Shown: positions 7,901-14,920, numbered from the stretch's first letter. The stretch is 35,582 nucleotides of DNA from Streptosporangiaceae bacterium (GCA_030037785.1 JASHQA010000218.1:1-35582); one strand, 5' to 3'. Made by a program: numbers and translations. Notes: generated by a model from the sequence alone, not told the origin.

Positions 7901-7931
7901 CTCCAGGATTGCTAGCGAGCAACCCTTGGAG
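7901..7931 (-). promoter_or_regulatory. second hairpin overlapping the end of the leader ORF
   Basis: Read on the minus strand, CTCCA pairs with TGGAG at the base, GG with CC, and TTGCT-like arms (GTTGCT/AGCAA) close a four-base loop. The arms have one mismatch and one bulge. The leader ORF stop codon lies in this hairpin, so a ribosome at the end of the leader would disrupt it. Confidence 0.45.
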
Positions 7932-7953
7932 GCGTCTGACGATTAGCGAACAT
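7912..7953 (-). CDS. putative 13-residue leader peptide
   Basis: ATG 7953 is preceded by an unusually complete ribosome binding site, AAGGAGGTG, at 7968-7960 with six-base spacing. It opens a 13-codon frame, MFANRQTPPRVAR, ending in TAG. This is the strongest ribosome site seen in this part of the window, yet it serves an ORF too short for a protein. The following hairpin pair suggests ribosome-mediated attenuation of the gene at 7306-7785. No run of a single regulatory amino acid is present, so an amino-acid sensor is not obvious. Pro-Pro could stall ribosomes. Confidence 0.5.
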   Translation of the reverse strand: MFANRQTPPRVAR

Positions 7954-8005
7954 CGCGGGCACCTCCTTCCGATGGAGCGGACAGATCTTGCCGCGCGGCG
8001 CGCCC

Positions 8006-8035
8006 ACTGTAGGACTGCACTCCGACGCGCGGCAA
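8006..8035 (-). promoter_or_regulatory. candidate promoter for the leader ORF and downstream unknown gene
   Basis: On the minus strand TTGCCG (8035-8030) and TACAGT (8011-8006) are separated by 18 bases. They resemble -35 and -10 elements of the housekeeping sigma factor. Initiation would fall near 8000, about 45 bases before the leader ATG. Confidence 0.4.
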
Positions 8036-8078
8036 CGCAATTACCTGCGGCCAAGGTCTGTCAGCGTGCCGTCACGAC

Positions 8079-8537
8079 TCAGCGACCGCAGCGGTTCACG
8101 CGCTCCCAGGGCCAGTCGGTGGCGAGCCAGCGCGCGACGGCGTCGGCGAGTGGTACGTCAAGGCTCGACCTGTCGGCCCGCACCCAGGACTGCACCGTGA
8201 CGTCCCAGTCCTCGGCGGCTGCGGGATACAGGTACACGCAACCGATGACGTCGTTGTCGCCCGGGTCGAGGACGGTGAAGGTGAAACCTGCGCGCCGGGT
8301 GAAGTCGTCGGCGTGGCGGCGAAGGTCAGCGAGGTTCTGTTCGAGCGTCATGCCGCTGCGCGGTGGCCAGTTGCCGTCGGGATAGCCGGGAGTGGCGCGT
8401 ATGTGCTCGATGCTCGACATCCAGGCGGCGTGATCGGCCTGATTGTGCTGCGGTCCCAGCGGTTCGAGACGGAACTGGTCGGTGGCGAGTGAGGTCGGCG
8501 GCTCGAAGCCGACTGGCACGAACCCATCCGCGGTCAT
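8079..8537 (-). CDS. GNAT-family N-acetyltransferase
   Basis: The product is 152 aa. It shows the acyl-CoA acetyltransferase fold: early strand FRLEPLGPQHNQADHAAWMSS, central strands FTFTVLDPGDNDVIGCVYLYP, and a later VTVQSWVRADRSSLDVPLADAVARWL helix. The Q/R-x-x-G-x-G/A acetyl-CoA loop is not in its classical form (around VRADRSSLDVPL), which is seen in some distant family members. The substrate is unknown. ATG 8537 is chosen because the residues after it read as the start of the domain. ATG 8549 is possible, and an AGGAGG lies 15 bases before that codon. It diverges from the MgtC-family gene. Confidence 0.8.
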   Translation of the reverse strand: MTADGFVPVGFEPPTSLATDQFRLEPLGPQHNQADHAAWMSSIEHIRATPGYPDGNWPPRSGMTLEQNLADLRRHADDFTRRAGFTFTVLDPGDNDVIGCVYLYPAAAEDWDVTVQSWVRADRSSLDVPLADAVARWLATDWPWERVNRCGR

Positions 8538-8640
8538 GACCGGGACCATACCGGGCTGACCAGGCCTCCTGCACTGAAGTTTCTGGCTATGCACTGACCA
8601 CCGCGAGACGGTCAGGGTCTGTGCGGCCTATGGACCTCCA

Positions 8641-8684
8641 GTTTCATTTCTGTTCATCTATCGTTCATCAATTGTTCACTTTCG
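8641..8684 (+). promoter_or_regulatory. PHO-box-like array of 11-bp direct repeats
   Basis: GTTCAT at 8652, GTTCAT at 8663 and GTTCAC at 8674 recur every 11 bases, with a weaker GTTTCAT unit at 8641 in the same phase. The known PhoP box of Streptomyces is built from 11-base direct repeat units beginning GTTCACC. The array is AT-rich against a GC-rich background and covers the place where a -35 element would lie for the -10 at 8688-8693, the usual site for an activator. PhoP control of the MgtC-family gene is inferred. Confidence 0.7.
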
Positions 8685-8687
8685 CCA

Positions 8688-8693
8688 TATCCT
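8688..8693 (+). promoter_or_regulatory. -10 hexamer TATCCT of a probably leaderless mgtC-family transcript
   Basis: TATCCT fits the actinobacterial TANNNT pattern and ends six bases before the ATG at 8700. No purine-rich ribosome site precedes that ATG. Transcription would start at or next to the start codon. Confidence 0.5.
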
Positions 8694-8699
8694 TGCCAG

Positions 8700-9458
8700 A
8701 TGCCAGCAACTGCCGCCGATCTCGCCCGGACAGCGGCGGCGGTCACGCTGAACGGCGAGGGCTGGCGGCAGGTAGCCGAGCTGTTCCTGGCCCTCGCGCT
8801 GTCCGCCGCGATCGGTCTGGAACGCGAGATGCGGCAGAAGAACGCGGGCCTGCGCACCCACACCCTCGTGGGCGTGGGCGCGGCACTGTTCATGCTCATC
8901 AGCAAGTACGGGTTTACCGACGTCATTGAGCAGTACCGGATCGTGCTCGACCCGTCCCGGGTCGCCGCCCAGATCGTGTCCGGCATCGGGTTCCTCGGCG
9001 CCGGCCTCATCTTCGTCCGCCGCGACTCGGTCCGCGGTCTCACCACCGCCGCCTCGATCTGGGTCACCGCCGCCATCGGGGCCGCCGCCGGTGCCGGCCT
9101 CCTGGTGATAGCTGCCCTGACCACAGGCATCTACTTCATCATCGCCCTGGCGTTCCCGCTCGCCACCCGGCGGCTCCCGCACTCCGCCACGGCCATCTCG
9201 GCGCTGCGGGTCACCTACCCCGACGGCAAAGGCATCCTGCGTAACCTGCTCGCCGAGGCCACGGCGCGCGGGTTCGCCATCGACGACATCGCCACCGAGT
9301 CGGCCGGCCGCCAGGCTGGCTCCGGCGGTCGGCGCCTGGTCGAGGTCACCCTGCACGTCCACGGCCGTCAGCCCGTCAACGACCTCGCGACAGCGCTGTC
9401 GGAGCTTGAGGGCGTCGATGCCGTCCTGGCCGCAGACGCCAACGCCGTCGACGAGTAG
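8700..9458 (+). CDS. MgtC/SapB-family inner-membrane protein
   Basis: The product is 252 aa. The N-terminal part holds the MgtC membrane region: FLALALSAAIGLEREMRQKNAGLRTHTLVGVGAALFML, then the hallmark GIGFLGAGLIF and SVRGLTTAASIWVTAAIGAAAGAG. The C-terminal ~85 residues form a cytosolic ACT-like domain (LRVTYPDGKGILRNLLAEATARG). In enteric bacteria and mycobacteria MgtC helps growth at low magnesium and modulates phosphate uptake and ATP synthase; the role here is not known. Upstream lies the PHO-box-like array and a leaderless-type promoter, so phosphate starvation is the predicted signal. Confidence 0.9.
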   Translation: MPATAADLARTAAAVTLNGEGWRQVAELFLALALSAAIGLEREMRQKNAGLRTHTLVGVGAALFMLISKYGFTDVIEQYRIVLDPSRVAAQIVSGIGFLGAGLIFVRRDSVRGLTTAASIWVTAAIGAAAGAGLLVIAALTTGIYFIIALAFPLATRRLPHSATAISALRVTYPDGKGILRNLLAEATARGFAIDDIATESAGRQAGSGGRRLVEVTLHVHGRQPVNDLATALSELEGVDAVLAADANAVDE

Positions 9459-9495
9459 CAAGCCATGGTGGTAGCCGAGACTGGTGGCTTCCAGG

Positions 9496-9520
9496 GTCGG
9501 CCATGCCCAGGGCAGCCGAC
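9496..9520. terminator. hairpin between convergent genes, possible bidirectional terminator
   Basis: GTCGGC (9496-9501) pairs with GCCGAC (9515-9520), and inside it TGCC pairs with GGCA around a CAG loop, with two unpaired bases on one side. It sits in the 119-bp gap between the MgtC-family gene and the DUF5134-like gene, which converge. No T-tract follows. Confidence 0.45.
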
Positions 9521-9577
9521 GCCGGCACGGTCGGTGCTCGCCTGACGTGGGCTTGGTCGCTGCTTTTGGTCCGGAGC

Positions 9578-10396
9578 TCAGATCATTAGCGCGAGCATCA
9601 GCGCCATGGTGACGCTCATGGCGATCCGGCTGCCGAGGGTTACCCGGGGATCCAGCAGGACGCTAGCGACACGGTTAACAGATATAGTCTCGACTGCGCC
9701 CGGTTCGGCGGCGGCCGCGGTTGAGGCGGAACGCGGCGCCTGCGGGCCGACCGACTCGACTGCCGCTGCCAGCGCCGCCCCGCCAGCCGCCGACTCGAGC
9801 GCGGGCCCGCCTGCGGCGGCCAGCGCAATCCGCTGCCGGAGTGCGGGAGACACGGCTCCCGCGTCCGTGCGCCCGCCACCGTGCCCGTGCCACCGAGCGC
9901 CCGTCAGCTGATCAACGTCGAAAACTGCCCAGCCGATCATGAGCAGAATGAACACGAAGCCGATCGTCGGCAGCCGGAGTGTGCCCATGGTCCCGCTCAT
10001 CCCGCCCATGCCGCTCATTCCGGAGCCCGAGCTTGCCGCGCCGGTCACGGCCACGAACATATAGATCATGGCCGCGCCGTGGACGAAGTGTGGTAGGTGA
10101 TGACCAGCGCCCATCGAACTGGCAACGCTCGCGCGGCGCGCTTCCGCCGCGGCCCGCCATGCGAACCACGCCGTGACAACTCCGAACACGGCCACCCACA
10201 CGTCGTTCGGCAACGTGCGCAGGCCGCTCGCGAGCATGCCTGCCATGGCGATGCCCATGAGGATGTGCGCGACATCGACGTCGGAATCCGCCGCCTGTCC
10301 CGACCACGACCGCTGGACGAAGAGCCGGCCTGTGCTAACTCCCGCGACCACGAGCATGATCGCCGCGAAGATGTCCAGGATCCAGGCGGGTGTCAT
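9578..10396 (-). CDS. His/Met-rich polytopic membrane protein, DUF5134-like
   Basis: The product is 272 aa with about six hydrophobic helices (ILDIFAAIMLVVAGV, HILMGIAMAGML, VWVAVFGVVTAWFAW, AAMIYMFVAVTGA, IGFVFILLMIGWAVF, and a C-terminal SVTMALMLALMI). Potential copper ligands are concentrated in the membrane part: H44, H99, H100, H103, H106, M110, M113. They also occur in the Met-rich loop GMSGMGGMSGTMG (about 126-138) and in WHGHGGG near 169. The function is unknown, but this pattern and the location beside copper genes suggest copper binding or transfer. ATG 10396 has GGAGGTG eight bases upstream and overlaps the stop of the preceding gene (ATGA). Confidence 0.75.
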   Translation of the reverse strand: MTPAWILDIFAAIMLVVAGVSTGRLFVQRSWSGQAADSDVDVAHILMGIAMAGMLASGLRTLPNDVWVAVFGVVTAWFAWRAAAEARRASVASSMGAGHHLPHFVHGAAMIYMFVAVTGAASSGSGMSGMGGMSGTMGTLRLPTIGFVFILLMIGWAVFDVDQLTGARWHGHGGGRTDAGAVSPALRQRIALAAAGGPALESAAGGAALAAAVESVGPQAPRSASTAAAAEPGAVETISVNRVASVLLDPRVTLGSRIAMSVTMALMLALMI

Positions 10397-11391
10397 AACG
10401 ACTGCACCTCCGTCGGCTCGGGTGTCGGGCGGATTGCCGCCGATCTGGGCCAGTAGGCGACCGCGAGCAGCACGAGCAGCAAGCCAGAGTTCGGGTCGGT
10501 CGCACCGCCCGCCAGGATCGCGCCGAAATCCTGGCCGACGACCCAGATGAGCACCGAGATAACAATCGCGAGCAGGACGGCCGTTCTGCTCAGCGGCACT
10601 GGCAGGAAGACCCCAACGGCGACGAGCGCAAGGAGGACCGCCAGCACGATCGATGCCGCTAGACCATGCTGCGTGAGGACGTCGGCAGCTCCGCGGTTGA
10701 TAGCACTCAGCCAACTCGGCTCACCACTGGCCATGCCCGCGACCATGTCGTGCAGGCCCTGTGTCGTCCGGTTGGCTGTGGTCACGGCGAAGTATGCGAG
10801 GCTGCCCCAGAGCACCAGCCAGAGTACCTTGGCGACCATGGCGCCGACGGGCTGGGCCGCCACGAACGGCGGCTGACGGGAGCCGTCACCGTTTAGTACC
10901 GGCCACAGCAACACGGCCAGCAGCGCATAGATGATCACCGCGCCCGGCGCGCCGTTGACCGGGCTAGCGCCGCCATTGAGAATCCCGCCGAGCCCTTCAC
11001 CGAACCACCAGACGGCGACAGCCCACACGATCGACGCGGCGAGGGCCGGCCGGATCGTCCGACGGCAGGCGATGCCGAGCCCAAGCAGGACCTGGATGGT
11101 GGCGAACGCGGCGTTCGTCGGCACCGGGTGCTGGGCGACGATCTTGGCGGCCCAGGTGATCGGATCGGCTATCACCTGGGGGTTGCCCGGCGCGACGCTG
11201 GCGAGCATCTGGTTGAAGCCACGGCTGAACATGAACGACTGATACTGCAGCACTCCGTCGAGCAGCCAGATCGCGGCGAGCACCAACTGGAGGCGACGCC
11301 TGGTGTCCGGCGGCACGGGCTGCAGCGCGGCCACGCTTGCGCCTACGCGGATCATCCCGCGGCTGGCCACCGCCGGGCTATCACTCACCAT
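10393..11391 (-). CDS. polytopic membrane protein of unknown function, paralogue of the SCO-fusion membrane domain
   Basis: The product is 332 aa with about eight membrane helices. Signature segments are LAAIWLLDGVLQ near the start, VWWFGEGLGGILNGG followed by NGAPGAVIIYALLAV, and near the end VGQDFGAILAGGATDPNSGLLLVLLAV. The same signatures recur in the N-terminal half of the protein at 16392-18272, so the two are paralogues. No catalytic motif is recognised. ATG 11391 has GAGGCG seven bases upstream. It is first in a two-gene operon with the DUF5134-like protein. Its placement in a copper island argues for a membrane role in copper handling or copper-enzyme assembly. Confidence 0.8.
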   Translation of the reverse strand: MVSDSPAVASRGMIRVGASVAALQPVPPDTRRRLQLVLAAIWLLDGVLQYQSFMFSRGFNQMLASVAPGNPQVIADPITWAAKIVAQHPVPTNAAFATIQVLLGLGIACRRTIRPALAASIVWAVAVWWFGEGLGGILNGGASPVNGAPGAVIIYALLAVLLWPVLNGDGSRQPPFVAAQPVGAMVAKVLWLVLWGSLAYFAVTTANRTTQGLHDMVAGMASGEPSWLSAINRGAADVLTQHGLAASIVLAVLLALVAVGVFLPVPLSRTAVLLAIVISVLIWVVGQDFGAILAGGATDPNSGLLLVLLAVAYWPRSAAIRPTPEPTEVQSL

Positions 11392-11575
11392 GATGATGCG
11401 CCTCGCTCTGGTCTGACTCGTCCGTCTCGAATTGTTGCGGCTCGGCTGCTGCGTCTCGCCGGTTGACTCGCCCAGTTGGCCGCGGTTCGGCGTATCGCGC
11501 GAGTTGCATCAGTCAATCGGCGCGCAGCGGAGCCGCCTGGTGTTATCTAGTCGGCGGTTCGGAAGTACGCCGCAG

Positions 11576-11605
11576 ATATTAGAACCTTTTCAACCCGTCA
11601 TGCAA
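11576..11605 (-). promoter_or_regulatory. candidate promoter for the 11391-9578 membrane-protein operon
   Basis: On the minus strand TTGCAT (11605-11600) and TAATAT (11581-11576) are separated by 18 bases, close to housekeeping -35/-10 elements. Start of transcription would fall near 11568, leaving a leader of about 175 bases. Confidence 0.4.
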
Positions 11606-11658
11606 CTGGCCTCTGACCTGCTTAAACGTCGGAACAATACACTTGCGATTATGACTCG

Positions 11659-11720
11659 TAACCCCACGGGGGTATGACCGAGCGAACCCCCTGGGGGTAA
11701 TTTATAAACCGCCGAGGGGT
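11659..11720 (+). promoter_or_regulatory. cluster of CsoR-like copper operators around a promoter
   Basis: Three similar 13-bp elements occur: ACCCCACGGGGGT (11661-11673), the perfect palindrome ACCCCCTGGGGGT (11686-11698), and a weaker ACCGCCGAGGGGT (11708-11720). Centres are 25 and 22 bases apart. Each is followed by TA, as in the GC-core, AT-flank operators bound by the Cu(I) repressor CsoR. An AT-rich -10 candidate, TATAAA (11703-11708), lies between the second and third elements, so bound repressor would block the promoter. Cu(I) would then relieve repression of the ATPase operon at 11898-14907. No csoR gene is in this window. Confidence 0.72.
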
Positions 11721-11897
11721 ATTTCTTGGCGACCTTTGCTTGCAGACCAGTCGATGCCGTGACCGAAGGTTACGGTCCGCTAGCGGCACCGTGGCGCTTG
11801 TGCGCTGGTGGCACAATGCAGTGGGGAGCCGATAGCGGCCCGGCGCCTGCGCGGGTACGCGCGCAGCTTCCCGGCAACCGATTGCAGAGAGGTGGAT

Positions 11898-12098
11898 ATG
11901 GCGAGCCCGGCAGCACGGCTCCTCGGATTCCTGCTTCTGCTCGCGATCATGTTCGCGGGTGCCTTCACGGTCGGAGCGCGGCTCGGGCCGGTCACGCTGG
12001 CCCATGCTCCGCGCGTTCCTGGCGGCACCATGCATATGAGCTCCGGATCTGGCCCGGCAGCGGACCGGTCCAGCGCTCCGGGCGGTGCGCGCCGGTGA
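11898..12098 (+). CDS. small single-pass membrane protein with MHM motif, coupled to the copper ATPase
   Basis: The product is 66 aa. It begins MASPAARLLGFLLLLAIMF, forming one membrane helix (about residues 8-28). A short outward or periplasmic tail follows, with H36 and M45-H46-M47, then Ser/Gly/Ala-rich sequence. GAGAGGTGG just before ATG 11898 is a strong ribosome site. The stop overlaps the ATPase GTG by four bases (GTGA), so the peptide and pump are translated together. Possible roles are a pump subunit, a copper-delivery peptide or a leader that sets ATPase translation; none is demonstrated. It is in a different frame from the run-on ORF that covers it. Confidence 0.65.
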   Translation: MASPAARLLGFLLLLAIMFAGAFTVGARLGPVTLAHAPRVPGGTMHMSSGSGPAADRSSAPGGARR

Positions 12099-14365
12099 CG
12101 ACCGGAGCGCGACAGGCGCCGGTTCCGGCTCCGCCTCAGGTGGAGGACCTGCTGGAATTCAGCGTCGGCGGGATGACGTGCAGTTCGTGTGCGGCGCGCA
12201 TCGAGCGTCAGCTCAACCGGCTGGACGGGGTGACCGCGACGGTCAGCTATGTGACCGGTCGCGCTTATGTCACCAACACCGGCGGTCGCGGAACCGCCGA
12301 GCTGATCGCCACCATCGAGACTGCCGGCTATACCGCCGCACTCGCCAGCGGCGGTTCAGCCGGGCTTGTCGCGGGCGACGAGTCGCGGGCAGCGGGTCGG
12401 CGCCTGGTCGTCTGCATCCCGCTGGCGCTAGCCACGATCGTGCTGGCGATGGTCCCATCGGCGCAATTTCCAGGCTGGCAGTGGGTGAGCCTTGTGCTGG
12501 CTGCGCCGGTGGGGATCTGGGGTGCCTGGCCCCTGCACAGCGCGGCCTGGCGGGGCATTGGGCATGGCGCTGCAACCATGGACACGCTCGTGAGCCTGGG
12601 CGTTACCACCTCGATTGGCTGGTCGCTATACGCGCTGCTGTTCGGCGGGGCTGGCCAGGTCGGCATGCGGATGCCCTTCGCCCTGACCTTCGGCCTTGCG
12701 AGCGGGCAGACGATCTACCTGGACGCAGCAGCGGGGGTCACGACCGCCGTGCTCGCCGGACGCTACCTCGAAGCTCGGGCCAAGGCCCGCTCGAGCACCG
12801 CCCTCACCGCCCTCGCTGCGCTCGCAGCGAAGGACGTGACGGTCCTCACCGACGAGGGCGAACAGGCCATACCCGCCGAAGCGCTCCAGGCGGGCGACGT
12901 CTTCGTGGTCCGGCCTGGAGAGAAGATCGCCACAGACGGCGTGGTGACGGGCGGCGGCTCGGCCGTCGACACGTCGCTGCTCACCGGCGAGTCCGTGCCG
13001 CGCGAGATCACCATCGGTGACGAGGTGACGGGCGGCACCGTAAACCTGACCGGGCGCCTCGTCGTGCGCGCCGACAGGGTGGGGGCGGACACGACGCTTG
13101 CCCACATCACCCAGCTGGTCGCCGAGGCGCTGGCGAGCAAGGCACGCTCGCAGCGGGTGGCCGACCGGGCCGCGTCGGTATTCGTCCCGTGCGTGATCGC
13201 CCTCGCCGTTGTCACGCTCGGCTTCTGGCTCGGCGCCGGACTGCCCGGCGCCAGCGCCTGGAGCGCGAGCGTCGCAGTCCTCGTCGTCGCCTGCCCGTGC
13301 GCGCTGGGCCTGGCGACCCCGGCTGCGTTGCTGGCCGCGCTCGGCCGGGGAGCCGAGCTCGGCATTCTGATTCGCGGCGCTCAGTCACTGGAGACCACCG
13401 GCCGGGTCAGCGCGCTCGTCCTCGACAAGACCGGCACCCTCACAACGGGAACGATGTCGGTCCAGGCCGTCACGACCACTCCCGACTGCGACGAGGCCAC
13501 CGCGCTGGTACTGACGGGCGCCGTCGAGACCGCGTCCGAGCACCCGGTTGGCCAGGCCATCGCCATCGAGGCAGTCCGGCGGTACGGTCAGCTCCCGCCG
13601 GTCAGTCACTTTGCCAGCGTTGCCGGTGCGGGCGTGCGCGGCGACGTGGCCGGTCACGAGGTGACCGTCGGCCGGGCCGCGTTCGTGGCGGAATCCGGCG
13701 TCGCCGTGCCCGACGGATTGCGCGCCGCTGCTGCTCAGGCCGGAGTTAGCGGCCAGACCGCGGTCGTGGCCGGGTGGGATGGCCGGGCGCACGCCGTGCT
13801 GACTGTCGGGGACTCGCCTCGGCCGGGTGCGGTCGCGGCCGTGTCGCGCCTGCGCCAGCTCGGGCTGATGCTCTTCGTGCTGAGCGGGGACACTCGCGAA
13901 GCGGCGGAAGCCACGGCCGGTCAGCTCGGCATCCCCGCGGCGAACGTCTTTGGCGGAACTCAGCCGGCTGGAAAGGCCAGGGTAGTGCGGGAGCTGCAGA
14001 ACGCCGGCTACATGGTCGCGATGGCGGGCGACGGCGTCAACGATGCCGCCGCGCTGGCGACCGCCGACCTTGGCATGGCCATGGGATCTGGCGCCGACGC
14101 GGCCATCGGCGCTGGCGACCTGACGCTGACGAGAAGTGACCCCGGTGTAATCGCCGACGCGATTGAACTCGCAAGAGCCACCAGACGGATCGTCCGGGTG
14201 AACCTGGCCTGGGCGTTCGGCTACAACCTCGTCGCCATTCCGCTGGCCGCGCTCGGCTACCTGAACCCGCTCTTCGCCGGCATCGCCATGTCCGCAAGCT
14301 CCCTGATCGTTGTCTCGAACAGCATGCTGCTGCGGCGTTTCCGCCCGGACCGGGGGCGGCTATGA
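12095..14365 (+). CDS. copA: Cu(I)-exporting P1B-type ATPase (CopA-like)
   Basis: The product is 756 aa, a membrane pump expected to export Cu(I) from the cytoplasm. One N-terminal heavy-metal domain has GMTCSSC (C29, C32). The TGES actuator loop follows, then the copper-selective membrane motif C400-P-C402 in CPCALGLATPAAL. The phosphorylated D444 lies in DKTGTLTTG, a nucleotide-domain SEHPVGQAI motif follows, and GDGVND (D646-D650) comes next. The C-terminal helices carry YN and MSASS, the Cu(I)-specific signatures of the P1B-1 group. The true start is GTG 12095, overlapping the small membrane protein. The frame extending up to 11726 is not supported. The CsoR-like operators upstream predict copper induction. 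Confidence 0.95.
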   Translation: MTTGARQAPVPAPPQVEDLLEFSVGGMTCSSCAARIERQLNRLDGVTATVSYVTGRAYVTNTGGRGTAELIATIETAGYTAALASGGSAGLVAGDESRAAGRRLVVCIPLALATIVLAMVPSAQFPGWQWVSLVLAAPVGIWGAWPLHSAAWRGIGHGAATMDTLVSLGVTTSIGWSLYALLFGGAGQVGMRMPFALTFGLASGQTIYLDAAAGVTTAVLAGRYLEARAKARSSTALTALAALAAKDVTVLTDEGEQAIPAEALQAGDVFVVRPGEKIATDGVVTGGGSAVDTSLLTGESVPREITIGDEVTGGTVNLTGRLVVRADRVGADTTLAHITQLVAEALASKARSQRVADRAASVFVPCVIALAVVTLGFWLGAGLPGASAWSASVAVLVVACPCALGLATPAALLAALGRGAELGILIRGAQSLETTGRVSALVLDKTGTLTTGTMSVQAVTTTPDCDEATALVLTGAVETASEHPVGQAIAIEAVRRYGQLPPVSHFASVAGAGVRGDVAGHEVTVGRAAFVAESGVAVPDGLRAAAAQAGVSGQTAVVAGWDGRAHAVLTVGDSPRPGAVAAVSRLRQLGLMLFVLSGDTREAAEATAGQLGIPAANVFGGTQPAGKARVVRELQNAGYMVAMAGDGVNDAAALATADLGMAMGSGADAAIGAGDLTLTRSDPGVIADAIELARATRRIVRVNLAWAFGYNLVAIPLAALGYLNPLFAGIAMSASSLIVVSNSMLLRRFRPDRGRL

Positions 14366-14907
14366 CGGCCACGGCAAACAGCACGGGCATCGCGTCGCCA
14401 CCCGGTGCTGCCACCCGTAGCGCCGCGCGCGAGCTCGCGCGTGCTGGTGCCGCCCCGGTCATCTGCAGCATCGTGCTGGTCGCCGTGCTCGCAACCTGGG
14501 TCATCATCGGCGGCGCTGGATCCCTCACCAGGATCCGGATCCGCGTCACCCAGGCGGCGGTCCCGATGCTCTCGTTCACCGATCACGCGAGCGCCGCACG
14601 TAGCGCCCCGGTGTACCTCACGCTGCACAATCTGAGCGGGAACGGGGACGTACTTGTCTCGGCGAGCAGCCCGGACGCTGCCTGGGTGGAACTCACCAGC
14701 GGTCGTGCTGGTGGCTCTGGCCGGGCTGTGGCCGGACTGCCCGTCCCGGCGAGGGCCACCGTCAGCCTCAGCCCGTTCGGCGAGGATCTCGTCCTCGTCG
14801 ATCCGGGGCCACTCGTCGCGGGCCAGCAGGTGCAACTCGTGCTCCGGTTCCGGCACGCGGGCGTCGTCACCGTCGAGGCCACCGTCACCCCACCCGGCAC
14901 GCCGTAG
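14362..14907 (+). CDS. membrane-anchored PCuAC-like (copper chaperone fold) protein lacking metal ligands
   Basis: The product is 181 aa. One membrane helix (about residues 31-52) anchors an external domain whose strand order matches PCuAC periplasmic copper chaperones: APVYLTLHNLSGNGDVLVSASS, then AWVELTS, VPARATVSLSPFGEDLVLVD, AGQQVQLVLRF and AGVVTVEATV. Functional PCuAC proteins carry a His/Met set (H-x10-M-x21-H-x-M). Here the corresponding places hold Thr and EDLVL, so canonical Cu(I) binding seems lost. The only His residues in the domain are H75, H89 and H165. ATG 14362 overlaps the ATPase stop (ATGA), so it belongs to the same operon. It may be a structural partner for the pump. Confidence 0.65.
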   Translation: MTATANSTGIASPPGAATRSAARELARAGAAPVICSIVLVAVLATWVIIGGAGSLTRIRIRVTQAAVPMLSFTDHASAARSAPVYLTLHNLSGNGDVLVSASSPDAAWVELTSGRAGGSGRAVAGLPVPARATVSLSPFGEDLVLVDPGPLVAGQQVQLVLRFRHAGVVTVEATVTPPGTP

Positions 14908-14920
14908 CGCTGGTACTGCC

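Larger units (their letters stand above)
11392..11897. other. 506-bp divergent intergenic region carrying copper-regulatory sequences
   Basis: No convincing gene is present here. Its AT content is higher than the surroundings, especially 11570-11660 and 11698-11712. It contains a minus-strand promoter candidate (11576-11605), the CsoR-like operator cluster (11659-11720), and a long 5' untranslated stretch before the small membrane protein at 11898. A long frame running through from 11726 into the ATPase looks like upstream run-on, not coding sequence. Confidence 0.6.

Noticed and set aside
8651-8684. The GTTCA repeats as a small CRISPR array or slipped-strand repeat
   Set aside because: Units are only about six conserved bases with an exact 11-base helical period and lie at a promoter, which fits a response-regulator site.
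11432-11677. 81-residue plus-strand ORF upstream of the CsoR-like sites
   Set aside because: No ribosome site and no family-like features; it runs into the operator cluster, and the region reads better as regulatory DNA.
11726-12094. An upstream extension of the CopA frame giving an 879-aa protein
   Set aside because: The 123 extra residues look like GC-rich run-on. The region holds a better-supported small gene (11898-12098) in another frame, and GTG 12095 gives a normal-length ATPase starting just before its metal-binding domain.
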